Shown here: positions 13,887 to 22,666 of the stretch, one piece after another | Position numbering within the stretch: position 1 is the stretch's first letter | Layout: each line of letters starts with the position of its first letter | NCBI GenBank assembly: GCA_035634255.1 | Contig: DASQDI010000095.1 | Coordinates: forward strand, 1 to 30,707 | DNA from: DATLMR01 sp035634255 | GTDB lineage: Bacteria; Acidobacteriota; Blastocatellia; UBA7656 | DNA: 30,707 nt | Direction: 5' to 3' | Notes under the pieces: model-generated | Told to the model about the DNA's origin: nothing | Databases searched by the model: none | The model's input: the letters and a program-made list of their open reading frames with translations, nothing else | Translations under genes and position numbers: made by a program

Positions 13887-16346
13887 ATGTCAAAGAATTC
13901 TTCCAATTATATTAAGCGAATAGTGACTGCAATCGGGCTCGGCATCGCAATCTGGGCCATCACCAGCCCGACCGCGCCGCCCGTCGCGGCACAGAGCCAG
14001 CTGTCAAGTTACATGAACTTTGAAGGCCCTCAGGTTCACCCTCTGGCCCTGACGCCCGACCGCACGCGCCTGCTCGCGGTCAATACCCCCGGCAATACTC
14101 TGGTCGTCTTTGACCTGTCGGGCGACCTGCCGCGCGTCATAGATGAAATCCCCGTCGGCCTGGAGCCCGTCAGCGTTGCCGCGCGCAACGACCGCGAGGC
14201 GTGGGTGACTAACTGGCTCTCCGATTCCGTGAGCGTAGTCGACCTCTCGTCGGGCAACGTTGTGCGCAGCATAGACGTGGGTGACGAGCCCACCGATGTG
14301 ATCTTCGCGGGGAGGGACCGTGAGGCGGCCTTTGTCTGCGTGTCGGGGCAGGCGCAGGTTAAAGTTTACGACCCTGATGCCCCCGCCGAGCGCCCGCACG
14401 TGCTCGACATAAGAGGCAAGCAGCCCCGCGCGCTTGCGCGAGACCTGTCGGGCGAGCGTGTGTTCGTGACGGTCTTCGAGTCGGGTAATCAAACCACCGT
14501 GATTCCCACGGACGAAGTCACGCGCGGCGGCGGGCTGCCGAAGCCTTCACCCAAGAAGGCCAAGAAATTGCCAGGGGCCCCGGAAGTGGGCCTCATAGTC
14601 AAGTGGGATGGGTCTCGCTGGGCCGATGAAAATGGCAATACGAAGTGGAGCCAGTTCATCCCGTACACGCTCGCGGACGTGGACCTCGCGGTCATCGACG
14701 CGCGCGGCGCGACCCCTCTTGTCGCGAGCGAGCACAGGGGCATCGGCACCCACGTCGGGAACTCCGTCTTCGACCCCGCGGCGGACAGGCTTTTCGTCGC
14801 CAACACCGAATCGCATAACCAGATACGCTTCGAGCCGAAGCTGAAGGGAAGGTTTCAAAGCAGCCGCGTCTCCGTCGTCGATCTCAGGCCGGGCGGCGTG
14901 ACCGCGGTCGATCTTAACTCCCACATAAACCATGCGGTGCCCAAAGGCTCGGAGCAGGAGCGGCGGCTCAGCCTCGCCCTGCCATCCGACATCGCGCGCG
15001 CCGAGGACGGGACGCTCTACGTTGCGGCCATGGGCTCGGCAAGAGTCGGGGTGTTGGATTCCAGAGGGGTAGTTCAGGACCGCATCAGAGTGGGCGCGGG
15101 GCCGACGGGGCTGGCGCTTGACGGGGGCAGGCGGCGGCTCTATGTCCTCAATCGCTTCGATCAAACTCTGAGCGTGGTGAACACGGAGGCCGGGAGCCAG
15201 GTCGCCCAGATGCCCATCGGCTTTAATCCCGAGCCCCGCGAGGTACAACAGGGCCGCCTGTTCCTTTACGACGCGGGGCTCTCCGCCCACGGGGACGTGG
15301 CCTGCGCGAGCTGTCACCTCAACGGCCACAAGGACGGGCTCGCGTGGGACCTGGGCGATCCCAAAGGCAGGATGGAGACGGGGGGCGTGATCAACCCGTC
15401 CGTATTCCACCCCATGAAGGGGCCGATGACCACCCAATCGTTGCGCGGCATAATAGACAACGGGCCGATGCACTGGCGCGGAGACAGGGGCAAGCTCTCT
15501 GACTTCAACCCGGCATTCGTCTCCCTGCTCGGGGGCCCGCGCCAGCTTACCGATGGGGAGATGGAGAGCTTCGAGACTTTCGTGCGGACGCTCACCTACC
15601 CCCCGAACCCTCTACAGAATCTCGACCGCACCTACCCGGACCCGCCTGCCGGCCCGAGCGCCGCGCGCGGCGAGGAGCTTTTCGCCAACAGCCGGCTCGA
15701 CGCCGCCGTGCTTACCTGCAACCAGTGCCACACGGCGGTGCCCGGATTTATGTCCGGCACCAATAAGCTCATCATCCCCGGCCTTCTGCTGGGAGAGTCA
15801 CAGGATTTTAAAGTCCCGCAGCTCCGGGGCATGTACCAGAAGACAGGCATGCGCGACGCTTCAGGCGAGCAGCTCTCGGGGTTCGGGTTCCTTCACGATG
15901 GCTCGGTAGACACCCTGTTGAGCTTTCTGCGCCTGCCGATCTTCACGTTCAGGAATGACGATGACCGCCGGGATGTCGAGGCATTCCTGCTGGCCTTCGA
16001 CAGCGGCGTCGCGCCCGCCGTCGGATTGCAGGTGACGGTGAGGGGAGATAACAAAGCGTCTTCCGTCACGGGCGAGCGGATCGAGCTGTTGATGCGGCAG
16101 GCGGACGCGGGCAACTGCGACCTCATCGCCAAGGGCTTATACCGGGGCGAGCGGCGCGGGTTCAGATACGCCGGCGGCGGTAGGTTTCAAACCGACAGGG
16201 GCGGAGAGGCGGCGGTCTCCTGGCAGGAGCTTGTTCAGGCAGCGGGCGCGGGCGCGGAGTTGACCTTCACGGGCGTGCCGGCCGGGAGCGGCCTTCGCCT
16301 AGGTATCGATTCCGATTCAGATGGGAGGCTGAACGGAGACTCTTAA
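13887..16346 (+). CDS. Exported YVTN beta-propeller fused to a di-haem cytochrome c domain
   Basis: 819 residues from ATG 13887-13889; the frame is open further upstream, but only this start leads directly into a signal peptide (basic KR, hydrophobic IVTAIGLGIAIWAI, cleavage near VAAQS). Residues about 40-450 are propeller repeats of YVTN type (VGLEPVSVAARN, DVGDEPTDVIFAG, VGAGPTGLALDG). The C-terminal part has two haem-binding motifs, CASCH (473-477) and CNQCH (611-615), and the intervening KGPMTTQSLRG...MHWRGD segment found in di-haem peroxidase/MauG-like relatives. It ends with an acidic DSDSDG stretch like a calcium-binding repeat. Probably a periplasmic electron-transfer or oxidase protein; the partner and substrate are unknown. 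It converges on the mono-haem gene at 16460. Confidence 0.9.
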   Translation: MSKNSSNYIKRIVTAIGLGIAIWAITSPTAPPVAAQSQLSSYMNFEGPQVHPLALTPDRTRLLAVNTPGNTLVVFDLSGDLPRVIDEIPVGLEPVSVAARNDREAWVTNWLSDSVSVVDLSSGNVVRSIDVGDEPTDVIFAGRDREAAFVCVSGQAQVKVYDPDAPAERPHVLDIRGKQPRALARDLSGERVFVTVFESGNQTTVIPTDEVTRGGGLPKPSPKKAKKLPGAPEVGLIVKWDGSRWADENGNTKWSQFIPYTLADVDLAVIDARGATPLVASEHRGIGTHVGNSVFDPAADRLFVANTESHNQIRFEPKLKGRFQSSRVSVVDLRPGGVTAVDLNSHINHAVPKGSEQERRLSLALPSDIARAEDGTLYVAAMGSARVGVLDSRGVVQDRIRVGAGPTGLALDGGRRRLYVLNRFDQTLSVVNTEAGSQVAQMPIGFNPEPREVQQGRLFLYDAGLSAHGDVACASCHLNGHKDGLAWDLGDPKGRMETGGVINPSVFHPMKGPMTTQSLRGIIDNGPMHWRGDRGKLSDFNPAFVSLLGGPRQLTDGEMESFETFVRTLTYPPNPLQNLDRTYPDPPAGPSAARGEELFANSRLDAAVLTCNQCHTAVPGFMSGTNKLIIPGLLLGESQDFKVPQLRGMYQKTGMRDASGEQLSGFGFLHDGSVDTLLSFLRLPIFTFRNDDDRRDVEAFLLAFDSGVAPAVGLQVTVRGDNKASSVTGERIELLMRQADAGNCDLIAKGLYRGERRGFRYAGGGRFQTDRGGEAAVSWQELVQAAGAGAELTFTGVPAGSGLRLGIDSDSDGRLNGDS

Positions 16347-16396
16347 ATTAATCCCTTAAATTGATCGAATGCTCTTGAAGAGCCTCCCGGAAAAAT

Positions 16397-16422
16397 GGGG
16401 CCCCGTCGTTTGACAGGGCCCC
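16397..16422. terminator. Shared terminator between convergent cytochrome genes
   Basis: Inverted repeat ggggccc/gggcccc with a 12-nt loop, 50 nt after the + gene and 38 nt after the - gene. An A-run precedes it (AAAAA), giving U-rich flanks for leftward transcripts; the rightward side has only a short T run. Confidence 0.7.
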
Positions 16423-16459
16423 TCAGTTTCAGGTGACCTCTTACCTGAAGATTAGTCTC

Positions 16460-18325
16460 TCAATGCACGAAGCTCGACCGGCCTGTGGTGAGTTGTCCTT
16501 CCTCGCCAGAAATTATTATCTTGTTGTTAAGGTCCATCGTGAAGACGTTGCAGTCGATGTTCGCCAGCATATCGAGGTTCAACGCCCTCTGCTGTATCTC
16601 GTTGAAAGTTCGCGAGAAGCCGTTGGTCGGATCGTTGACGGTGAGCGGCCCCGACAGGAAGAGCGACAGGGTCGCGGGCGTCCCGAAAGGCGTCGGCCTT
16701 ATGTGGTAGAACGCGGTCGCGGTCTCCGCCCCGTGGCAGCCGCTACAGGTGTTGAACGAGAACTGGAACCGCGTATTCCCCGGAGGGCCGGGCGGGTCGC
16801 ACACCAGCCCCGGGGCGTTCCAGAAGAACGGCGGCACGAACGAATTGCCCCCGAGGAAACTATTACCTGGGCCGGGGAAGTCGAGCGGCACGATGTGAGT
16901 GCCCGTCTGGATCGGCGCGCAATTGGCGTTTATGAAGTTCGCCAGGACGCCCGTGTTGTTCAGAGACTCGTCCGGCGTCTGCTTGACCGTAGTCTGGATC
17001 AGTTGTCCGGTCGGCGGGAACGGGTCTTCGCGCGTCATGGTGAGCCTGAACTCGCGCATCTCCCACGGGGCCGTGATGGGCGGCAGGAACTCGTTGGTCC
17101 GAAGCTGGTTGAGCGCGCTGCCATTCACCTTATGAGGCGCGACGCCAGCTTTAGCGAACTGCTCCGTGATCGCTTCGAGCGCGGCGTTGTACGTGGCGGA
17201 ACCCAGAACGAGGGTCGAGAGGTTGACCCACTGGTTCGCCCAGCTCTTCAAGCCGTTGCAATCACGCACGTCGATCCCGTACTCCAGGATCACGCTCATC
17301 TCATTCACGGTGCAGCAGCCGTCACGGTTCAGCCTCCGGTCTATCACGCCGAACACGAAGCGCGCCTCGCCGGCGTTATTCGTCGTGTACCCGCTGTTGC
17401 CTCTGAGGTCTATGCGATTGACAATCGCGATCAGCTTGAAAGGGGCCTTCGACAGGTCGAGCGGGAAGCCCGGCCCTCCGCTGGCCTGCTCCCAGGGGGT
17501 GATCACGGCGTCCTTGACCGCCTGCCGGGCCGCGATGCCCCACCCGTTAATCACCAGGTTGTTCTCCCAGTGCTTCAGCCAGAGCCGGGCGAAGGTGGAC
17601 GGGTTGATCCCGGTCATCGGCTGGTTCGCCATCTCCTGCATGAGGTAGCCGAACGTCCACTTGCCCATGGGAGTCCCGACGCCCGTGCAAGGGTTGTAGG
17701 TGCGCCTCGGGTCTTCGACCACCCTCGGGTCGCGAATTATCAGAGACCTCTCGGGGTCTATCGCGGCGGAGCTGGCGTTCGGTTCGAGGATCACTTCCTG
17801 GTCCGGCTGAAGCTCCGACTCGCTCAGAGGCAGGGACATCTGCCGCTCGCCGACTATCACGCGGCCGTCGAACACGGGGACGGTCAGCCCCGCGTTCGAC
17901 CGGCTGCTGAGCGTCCTGATGCGGTTCTGGTTCGCCGTGAGGGCGGCGAAATCGAGATTCACCCTTGCCGACATCCTGCGGTCGCCGGCCACTTCGTCCC
18001 CGCCGGTGCCGTCGTCGCGGAAGACCACGGTGCGGTTATCAAGGTTGATCCTTAACAGCTTTCCGAGCTTATCCTCGTCGTTGAAGCTAAGGATCAGCAG
18101 GGCGTTGCCCTCCGGCGTGCTCTCCTTCAGGCGCTTAACGGAGACGGTGTGGTTAGGCTGGGAATCGGAAAACTGGACCGGGGGGGGTGCGGGGGCGGGG
18201 GCGACCGCCGCAGGCTTGAAGGCTTCACTCGCCGTCGCCCCTCCGCTTATCATGCTCGTAGCGATCAGGGCGACCGCTACAATAACCACGAGAGATTTTA
18301 TTACGCTCGATTTCGTGTGGCTCAT
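16460..18325 (-). CDS. Exported mono-haem protein of unknown function
   Basis: 621 residues. A signal peptide (SLVVIVAVALIATSMISGG) is followed by a proline-rich spacer (AVAPAPAPPPV). Residues about 60-150 form a domain with a DDGTGGDEVAGD stretch, resembling the choice-of-anchor X type of beta domain found in exported proteins. The long middle section contains NPCTG and CCTVNE cysteines. One c-type haem motif, CSGCH, lies at 527-531, in a FNTCSGCHGAETATAF context. The start has AAAGGAG 6 nt upstream. It faces the propeller cytochrome gene tail to tail; a shared redox role is possible but not shown. I do not know an enzyme activity for this family. Confidence 0.86.
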   Translation of the reverse strand: MSHTKSSVIKSLVVIVAVALIATSMISGGATASEAFKPAAVAPAPAPPPVQFSDSQPNHTVSVKRLKESTPEGNALLILSFNDEDKLGKLLRINLDNRTVVFRDDGTGGDEVAGDRRMSARVNLDFAALTANQNRIRTLSSRSNAGLTVPVFDGRVIVGERQMSLPLSESELQPDQEVILEPNASSAAIDPERSLIIRDPRVVEDPRRTYNPCTGVGTPMGKWTFGYLMQEMANQPMTGINPSTFARLWLKHWENNLVINGWGIAARQAVKDAVITPWEQASGGPGFPLDLSKAPFKLIAIVNRIDLRGNSGYTTNNAGEARFVFGVIDRRLNRDGCCTVNEMSVILEYGIDVRDCNGLKSWANQWVNLSTLVLGSATYNAALEAITEQFAKAGVAPHKVNGSALNQLRTNEFLPPITAPWEMREFRLTMTREDPFPPTGQLIQTTVKQTPDESLNNTGVLANFINANCAPIQTGTHIVPLDFPGPGNSFLGGNSFVPPFFWNAPGLVCDPPGPPGNTRFQFSFNTCSGCHGAETATAFYHIRPTPFGTPATLSLFLSGPLTVNDPTNGFSRTFNEIQQRALNLDMLANIDCNVFTMDLNNKIIISGEEGQLTTGRSSFVH

Positions 18326-18937
18326 CTCAGACTCCTTTCACGCAGTGTCAGTTAGATATGTTGATCGGGCAGACAGAGAAATAGCTGAGAGATCTTATGC
18401 GCCAAGATCCCGGCCGAGAGACTGGTTATCGCCGCGCGCGCAGGAGTGATTGTTTGTTGCCTTCAAGTGGTGTAGGCTTGCCGAATCACACTCCTGTCAC
18501 AAGGATTGTGCACAGGGCAAGGCGGTTTTAGCCGGCCAAGCACGAAACGGCCTTGCCCATAATTTTGAACTGCATCTGTTAAATCGCGAGCCCCGCGGCG
18601 CAGAATTCGCGGGAGACACGAATAGCGATCAAGTCTAATTCCAGAAGAATAGGCAATGAGTGAGGTAGCAGTGATATTCGAAAGATCTGAGAATAAACTT
18701 ACTCGGCTTCCGGCAACATCAGAATCGACGTCGTGACACAGTTGCTTTGACTGTCCTCAATTATCGTCTTTCGCGATCCGAACGCTCAATCCGCGGGAAT
18801 TCCAACGCGGCCCATTATAAGCCAGACTCCTCATTTGTCAAGTAAATATGTAATACTAGCTACGCATGAACTCCCGCCGGAGAAAGCGGCGTTTCGCGGG
18901 GGCTGGATAATGGCTACAATGGGCAGAGGCATTCGGT
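18326..18937. other. 612-nt intergenic region with an inverted repeat
   Basis: This stretch separates two divergent genes (16460-18325 leftward, idi rightward) and must carry promoters for both, but I see no strong sigma70 match. The only structure is the repeat at 18515-18558. No frame of more than about 60 codons with a credible start is present. The region is less GC-rich than the genes on either side. Confidence 0.6.
18515..18558. repeat. 14-bp inverted repeat in the intergenic region
   Basis: gggcaaggcggttt (18515-18528) and aaacggccttgccc (18545-18558) pair with one mismatch across a 16-nt spacer. No T-run follows on either strand. It could be an RNA hairpin in the leader of a neighbouring gene or an operator. 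Confidence 0.55.
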
Positions 18938-19465
18938 ATGGAAGAGTTGATATTGGTAAACGAGAATGACGAGCAGGTAGGGACCGGGGAGAAGCTACAG
19001 GTCCATCGCGAGGGCAGGCTGCACAGGGCCTTTTCGATCTTCGTCTTCGACTCCCTGGGGCGGCTCCTGCTTCAGAAGAGGGCCGAGTCGAAGTACCACT
19101 CGGGCGGGCTGTGGTCGAACACCTGCTGCGGGCACCCACGGCCAGGCGAGGCCGTCGAGGCCGCGGCCCGCAGGAGGCTGAGAGAGGAGATGAACTTCGA
19201 CTGCGAATTGCGGCTCCATTCGAGCTTCATCTACAGGGCCGAGCTTGATAACGACCTCGTCGAATGGGAGTACGATCACATCCTCTTCGGGGCGTATGAC
19301 GGCGACCCGGCCCCCGACGAACTTGAGGCCGACGACTGGCAGTGGATCGATATGCATGAGCTGAGGGCCGAAGTGGAGAGGCGGCCCGGCAGCTTCACCT
19401 ACTGGCTCAAAGCGGCCCTCGACCATCTGGCGAGGAGCGGCAAGGATTCTGTGGAGAGAGTCTGA
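18938..19465 (+). CDS. idi: Isopentenyl-diphosphate delta-isomerase, type 1
   Basis: Converts isopentenyl diphosphate to dimethylallyl diphosphate, the balancing step of isoprenoid synthesis, in the cytoplasm. 175 residues with a Nudix-like fold. Residues of the family are all visible: metal-binding His23 and His29 (VHREGRLHRA), catalytic Cys64 and metal ligand His66 in NTCCGHP, the Nudix-like helix around AAARRRLREEM (77-85), and Glu109/Glu111 in VEWEYDHI (catalytic Glu and metal ligand). W in LWSNTC and the YWLKA near the end also fit. AGAGG precedes the ATG by about 8 nt. No other isoprenoid gene is nearby; it is a single-gene unit. Confidence 0.95.
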   Translation: MEELILVNENDEQVGTGEKLQVHREGRLHRAFSIFVFDSLGRLLLQKRAESKYHSGGLWSNTCCGHPRPGEAVEAAARRRLREEMNFDCELRLHSSFIYRAELDNDLVEWEYDHILFGAYDGDPAPDELEADDWQWIDMHELRAEVERRPGSFTYWLKAALDHLARSGKDSVERV

Positions 19466-19637
19466 AATCATGCGCCGCCGCGCGTCGCTCGCTCTCTACG
19501 TCTTGTTCTTTATCTCCCCGCATCGGGCCGGGTAAAAGCTCCCCACTCCCCCGTGCCGCCCGAGCCCGCGGCCTCGGCGCACCGCGAATTACGGCCATTT
19601 TATAAGGTTTTTTACCCGGCAGAGTCTTGGCCATCGC

Positions 19638-19653
19638 TGGTACATGCCTTGCC
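19638..19653 (+). promoter_or_regulatory. Candidate sigma54 promoter
   Basis: TGGTACATGCCTTGCC fits the -24/-12 consensus TGGCACG-N4-TTGCW, with GG (19639-19640) and GC (19651-19652) separated by exactly 10 nt. There are three mismatches at less conserved positions. The start would be near 19664. An NtrC-type sigma54 activator is encoded 350 nt away. Confidence 0.55.
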
Positions 19654-19663
19654 TTCCAATTAA

Positions 19664-19982
19664 TTTTTATAACGGGGCTGATCGAGCCTATTTCCGTTCC
19701 CGAGTGCCCGGCTCCGGAGGAAGGGTGCGCTGTTCCGCCCGCATATCCCGCCCGGCGGGGCAGAGGTCTCCTTCCGGGCCGGGCAGTTGCGAGGTCATAA
19801 GTTTTCAGGTTCGGCTCCGCGCAACCGGGTTGATTGTGGTCCTGAAGTTTCGCAGCGGGCAATCTCAAGGCAGGGGATGCGGATGGGAGACGGAAGCCGG
19901 CTTTCGCCCCATCCGAGCGAGATTGTTTGACCGCGAAAGAGCGCGGCCTCGATAGATGCGAATCTATCTGGCCGCGCTCTTT
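19664..19982 (+). ncRNA. Possible structured small RNA from the sigma54 promoter
   Basis: From the predicted start to the terminator is about 320 nt without a credible gene. Two internal hairpins are visible: gcccggc (19750-19756) with gccgggc (19778-19784), and ggatggg (19881-19887) with cccatcc (19908-19914). The latter encloses a further cggaagccggctttcg element. The stretch ends in a long intrinsic terminator. A 76-codon GTG frame from 19725, preceded by GGAGG, runs into the terminator stem; its Arg/Gly/Ser-rich product looks non-coding, but a small protein is the alternative. Promoter, structure and terminator together support an RNA gene; expression is inferred. Confidence 0.42.
19936..19982. 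terminator. Long hairpin terminator downstream of the sigma54 activator gene
   Basis: aaagagcgcggcc (19936-19948) and ggccgcgctcttt (19970-19982) are perfectly complementary. Inside them gataga and tctatc pair across a 6-nt loop, so the stem is nearly continuous over 19 bp. It lies 17 nt after the activator stop on the - strand, and would also end a + strand transcript from 19664. Confidence 0.82.
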
Positions 19983-19998
19983 GAACAGAGAGAGGTCT

Positions 19999-21327
19999 TT
20001 ACTGCCTGCGCTCGATCATGCGATAGAGCGTCTTGCGGTCTACTCCGAGGACCTGGGCGGCCTTGGACTTATTGCCGTTGACCGCTCTGAGCACTTGCAG
20101 CAGGTATCTGGATTCGAGCTCGCCGAGCGTGGGCAGTTCGCCTTCCCGGACTATCTCATCCAGCACGGCCTCGGCCGACGAGGCGGAGAAAATCTCTGAA
20201 GGGAGGTCTTCCAGCTGGATCAGGCCCGTGTTCATGGCCGCGAGCCTCTGCATGAGGTGCCGCAGTTCCCGCACGTTGCCGGGCCAGTCGTACCTGTCGA
20301 GGGCGAGCAGCGCGTCGTTTGAGATCGACACCTCCCGGCCCGCCGGGCTGTGGTGCGAGAGAAAGGCCAGGGCCATCCCGCGGATGTCGCCTTTTCTCTC
20401 CCGCAGAGGCGGGAGGTTGATGGCGATGCCCTGGAGCCTGTAGAGGAGGTCCTGCCGGAACGAGCCCGACTCGCTGAGGGCCTTGGGGTCGCGATTGGTC
20501 GCGGAGATTATCCGCACGTCGACCTTCTTCTTCACGTTGGAGCCGAGCTGTCGTATCTCTCCCTCCTGAAGGGTGCGCAGCAGCTTGACCTGAAAAGCCG
20601 GGCTGGTCTCCGTGATCTCGTCCAGCAGGAGGGTGCCTCCGTGGGCCTCTTCGAACAGGCCGCGCCGGGTGTTATCGGCCCCCGTGAAGGCGCCGCGCGT
20701 GTAGCCGAACAGCTCGGACTCAAGCAGGGTGTCGGGCAGGGCCCCGCAGTTGAGCGTGACGAAAGGCATGTGGGCGCGCGGGCTCTTTTGATGGATGAGC
20801 TTCGCGATCAGCTCTTTTCCGGTCCCGGATTCGCCGCAGATCATCACGGGCAGGTCTGTGGAGGCGACGCGGGTCGCCTCCTTGACGACCTGAATCATGA
20901 TGGGGCTGCTGCCGATCAACCCATTCTGCGAAGCCTGAGCTTTGACTTTAACGAGGTTGCTCGGCGAGCGCCGCTCTCTGACGGCGGAGGCTATCCCCTG
21001 AAGCACCCCTATCGAAAACGGCTTGCATATGTAATCGTTCGCGCCATTCTGAATGGCGTTGATCGCGGCCTCAATCGAAGCCTGGCCGGTCATCAGGATC
21101 ACCTCGGCCTCGGAGTTCAGGCGGCCGCGCAGGGCGGTCAGCACTTCGAACCCGTTCATCCCCTCCATCACCACGTCGCAGAAGATCAGGTCGAACTGAT
21201 ACTGTGAGGTGAGGGCCAGAGCCTCTTTGCCGTTGGCGGCCGTATAAATCTCGTAGCCATGATCGAGCAGCGCCTGTCTGATCAGGTTGCGGACGGACTC
21301 TTCATCATCGATTATTAAGAGTTTCAT
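19999..21327 (-). CDS. NtrC-family sigma54-dependent response regulator
   Basis: 442 residues in three domains. Receiver (1-115): acidic pocket DDEE (7-10), phosphoacceptor Asp51 (FCDVV), Thr in MTG and Lys in CKPF. AAA+ domain (about 137-365): Walker A GESGTGKE, the sigma54-contact loop GAFTGA, Walker B GGTLLLDE, and an Arg-finger region around FRQDLLYRL. C-terminal Fis-type helix-turn-helix (about 400-442: NKSKAAQVLGVDRKTLYRMI). When phosphorylated such proteins use ATP to open sigma54 promoters. AGGGG lies about 6 nt before the start. It overlaps the end of the HD-GYP regulator gene by 23 nt, so the two are translated together. No histidine kinase is encoded nearby. The candidate sigma54 promoter at 19638 is an obvious possible target. 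Confidence 0.95.
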   Translation of the reverse strand: MKLLIIDDEESVRNLIRQALLDHGYEIYTAANGKEALALTSQYQFDLIFCDVVMEGMNGFEVLTALRGRLNSEAEVILMTGQASIEAAINAIQNGANDYICKPFSIGVLQGIASAVRERRSPSNLVKVKAQASQNGLIGSSPIMIQVVKEATRVASTDLPVMICGESGTGKELIAKLIHQKSPRAHMPFVTLNCGALPDTLLESELFGYTRGAFTGADNTRRGLFEEAHGGTLLLDEITETSPAFQVKLLRTLQEGEIRQLGSNVKKKVDVRIISATNRDPKALSESGSFRQDLLYRLQGIAINLPPLRERKGDIRGMALAFLSHHSPAGREVSISNDALLALDRYDWPGNVRELRHLMQRLAAMNTGLIQLEDLPSEIFSASSAEAVLDEIVREGELPTLGELESRYLLQVLRAVNGNKSKAAQVLGVDRKTLYRMIERRQ

Positions 21328-22594
21328 TAAGCCCCTTCTTTAAATTCAATCCGGCGTCGGCCACCATTAACTTTCGGTCATCCGGGGGGGCGGGAAGACT
21401 CTGCGTGTTCAGGACACTTTTGGTCCCCGGTAAGCGAAGAGACCCGGTCGTGCCTGTCTGTTTCAACGAGATAATAAACGAACGTATCTCCTGTTTGTCA
21501 ATGAAATGTTCAAGGTAACCGTTCGTCTCGGCCAGAACGCGGATCTCGGACCACTCCTGCCTTGAGATGCCCAGGAAGGCGTCGACCACCATCGGGTCGA
21601 AATGGCGCTTCGTGTGCCTTATGATCTCGGAGCACGCCTGCGGGTAGGGCTGGGCCGCGCGGTAGGGCCGGTCGCTCGTTATGGCATCGAAGGCGTCCGC
21701 GACCGCGAAGACCCGCGCGTAGATGTGGGTGTCGTCGCCCTTCAGACCGTTCGGGTAGCCGCTGCCTTCAAACTTCTCGTGGTGCTGGCCGACTATCGGG
21801 CGGGCGCCCGACAGGAAGTCTATATTGTCTATGATCCGAAGGCCGTGGTCGACGTGGCCGCGCATCTGCGCCCACTCATCGTCCGAGAGCGGCCCCCGCT
21901 TGAGCAGTATCGCGTCGGGCACCCCGATCTTTCCGATGTCGTGAAGGAGCGCGCCCTGTTCGACCGCGATTAGGTCCCGCTGAGAAAGGCCGATCTCTTT
22001 GCCGAGCCTTAAGGAGTAGGCGACGACCCGCCCGGAGTGGCCCGCCGTCTCCACGTCCCTCGCCTCCAGAGCGCCGGCCAGCGCGCGCAGGGTCGCCCGG
22101 TAGTTGCTGTACAGCGCCTCCAGGGTGTAGTTGAGGTTGTCGTTGAGCGAGCGCAGCTCGTTGGTCCGCGCGCGCACGATCTCTTCGAGCGACTGCTCGT
22201 AGTGGCGCTTCGCCTGCGCGAGAGCCTGGTAGCGCAGGGCGCGCTCCACGGCCAGCAGCAGGATCGAGAGGTCGAACGGCTTCGTGATGTAGTCGAAAGC
22301 GCCCTGTTGCATGGCGGCGATGGCGTAGGTGATCTCGGTCTGGCCCGAGACCATGAGCACCACCGTCTCCGGGCACATCTGGTGGACCAGCTGGCAGAGC
22401 TCAAGCCCCGAGGCGCCCGGCATCCTTATGTCGGTCAGGACCAGGTTGAACGAGGAGGTCGCCAGCAGAGTCGTGGCCTCGTCCGCGTTGGTCGCCGTAA
22501 CGCAGGAGTAGGTGGGGGAGAGGTACGCAGCCAGCAGCTTGCGTATGGGTTCCTCGTCATCGACGACCAGAATGGAGATGTCCCTGTTAGCCAT
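21305..22594 (-). CDS. Response regulator with HD-GYP cyclic-di-GMP phosphodiesterase domain
   Basis: 429 residues. The receiver (1-120) has DDEE acid pocket residues, phosphoacceptor Asp55 (LTDIRMPG) and Lys in TKPF. A helical linker (about 125-165, likely coiled coil) leads to an HD-GYP domain (about 170-340): the HD pair in LLHDIGKIG, HVDHG, the HHE metal ligands in QHHEKFEGSGYP, and the GYP motif itself. Such domains hydrolyse cyclic di-GMP, controlling motility and biofilm. About 80 extra residues follow, with no recognised domain (rich in Ser, Thr, Pro). GAGGAATT sits 5 nt before the ATG. First gene of an operon with the NtrC-type activator; its kinase is not in this window. Confidence 0.95.
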   Translation of the reverse strand: MANRDISILVVDDEEPIRKLLAAYLSPTYSCVTATNADEATTLLATSSFNLVLTDIRMPGASGLELCQLVHQMCPETVVLMVSGQTEITYAIAAMQQGAFDYITKPFDLSILLLAVERALRYQALAQAKRHYEQSLEEIVRARTNELRSLNDNLNYTLEALYSNYRATLRALAGALEARDVETAGHSGRVVAYSLRLGKEIGLSQRDLIAVEQGALLHDIGKIGVPDAILLKRGPLSDDEWAQMRGHVDHGLRIIDNIDFLSGARPIVGQHHEKFEGSGYPNGLKGDDTHIYARVFAVADAFDAITSDRPYRAAQPYPQACSEIIRHTKRHFDPMVVDAFLGISRQEWSEIRVLAETNGYLEHFIDKQEIRSFIISLKQTGTTGSLRLPGTKSVLNTQSLPAPPDDRKLMVADAGLNLKKGLNETLNNR

Positions 22595-22666
22595 AATTCC
22601 TCACGAATCTTCTTATTCAAGGCAAGCCGACCGACCCCGCTGCCCCTCCCGGACGCGGGGCCGAGG

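Noticed and set aside
14547..15473. 308-codon open frame on the - strand inside the propeller cytochrome gene
   Set aside because: Arg/His/Pro-rich shadow frame with no start signal; the + strand shows propeller repeats and a CASCH motif over the same DNA.
16433..18055. 540-codon open frame on the + strand opposite the mono-haem gene
   Set aside because: Antisense shadow of a GC-rich gene. Its product is dominated by Arg, Val, Glu and His with no domain, while the opposite strand has a signal peptide and a haem motif.
19644..19955. 103-codon + strand frame in the gap after idi
   Set aside because: Its ATG lies inside the candidate sigma54 promoter and its stop lies in the terminator stem. 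The Arg/Gly/Ser-rich product looks non-coding, though a shorter GTG-started version from 19725 cannot be excluded.
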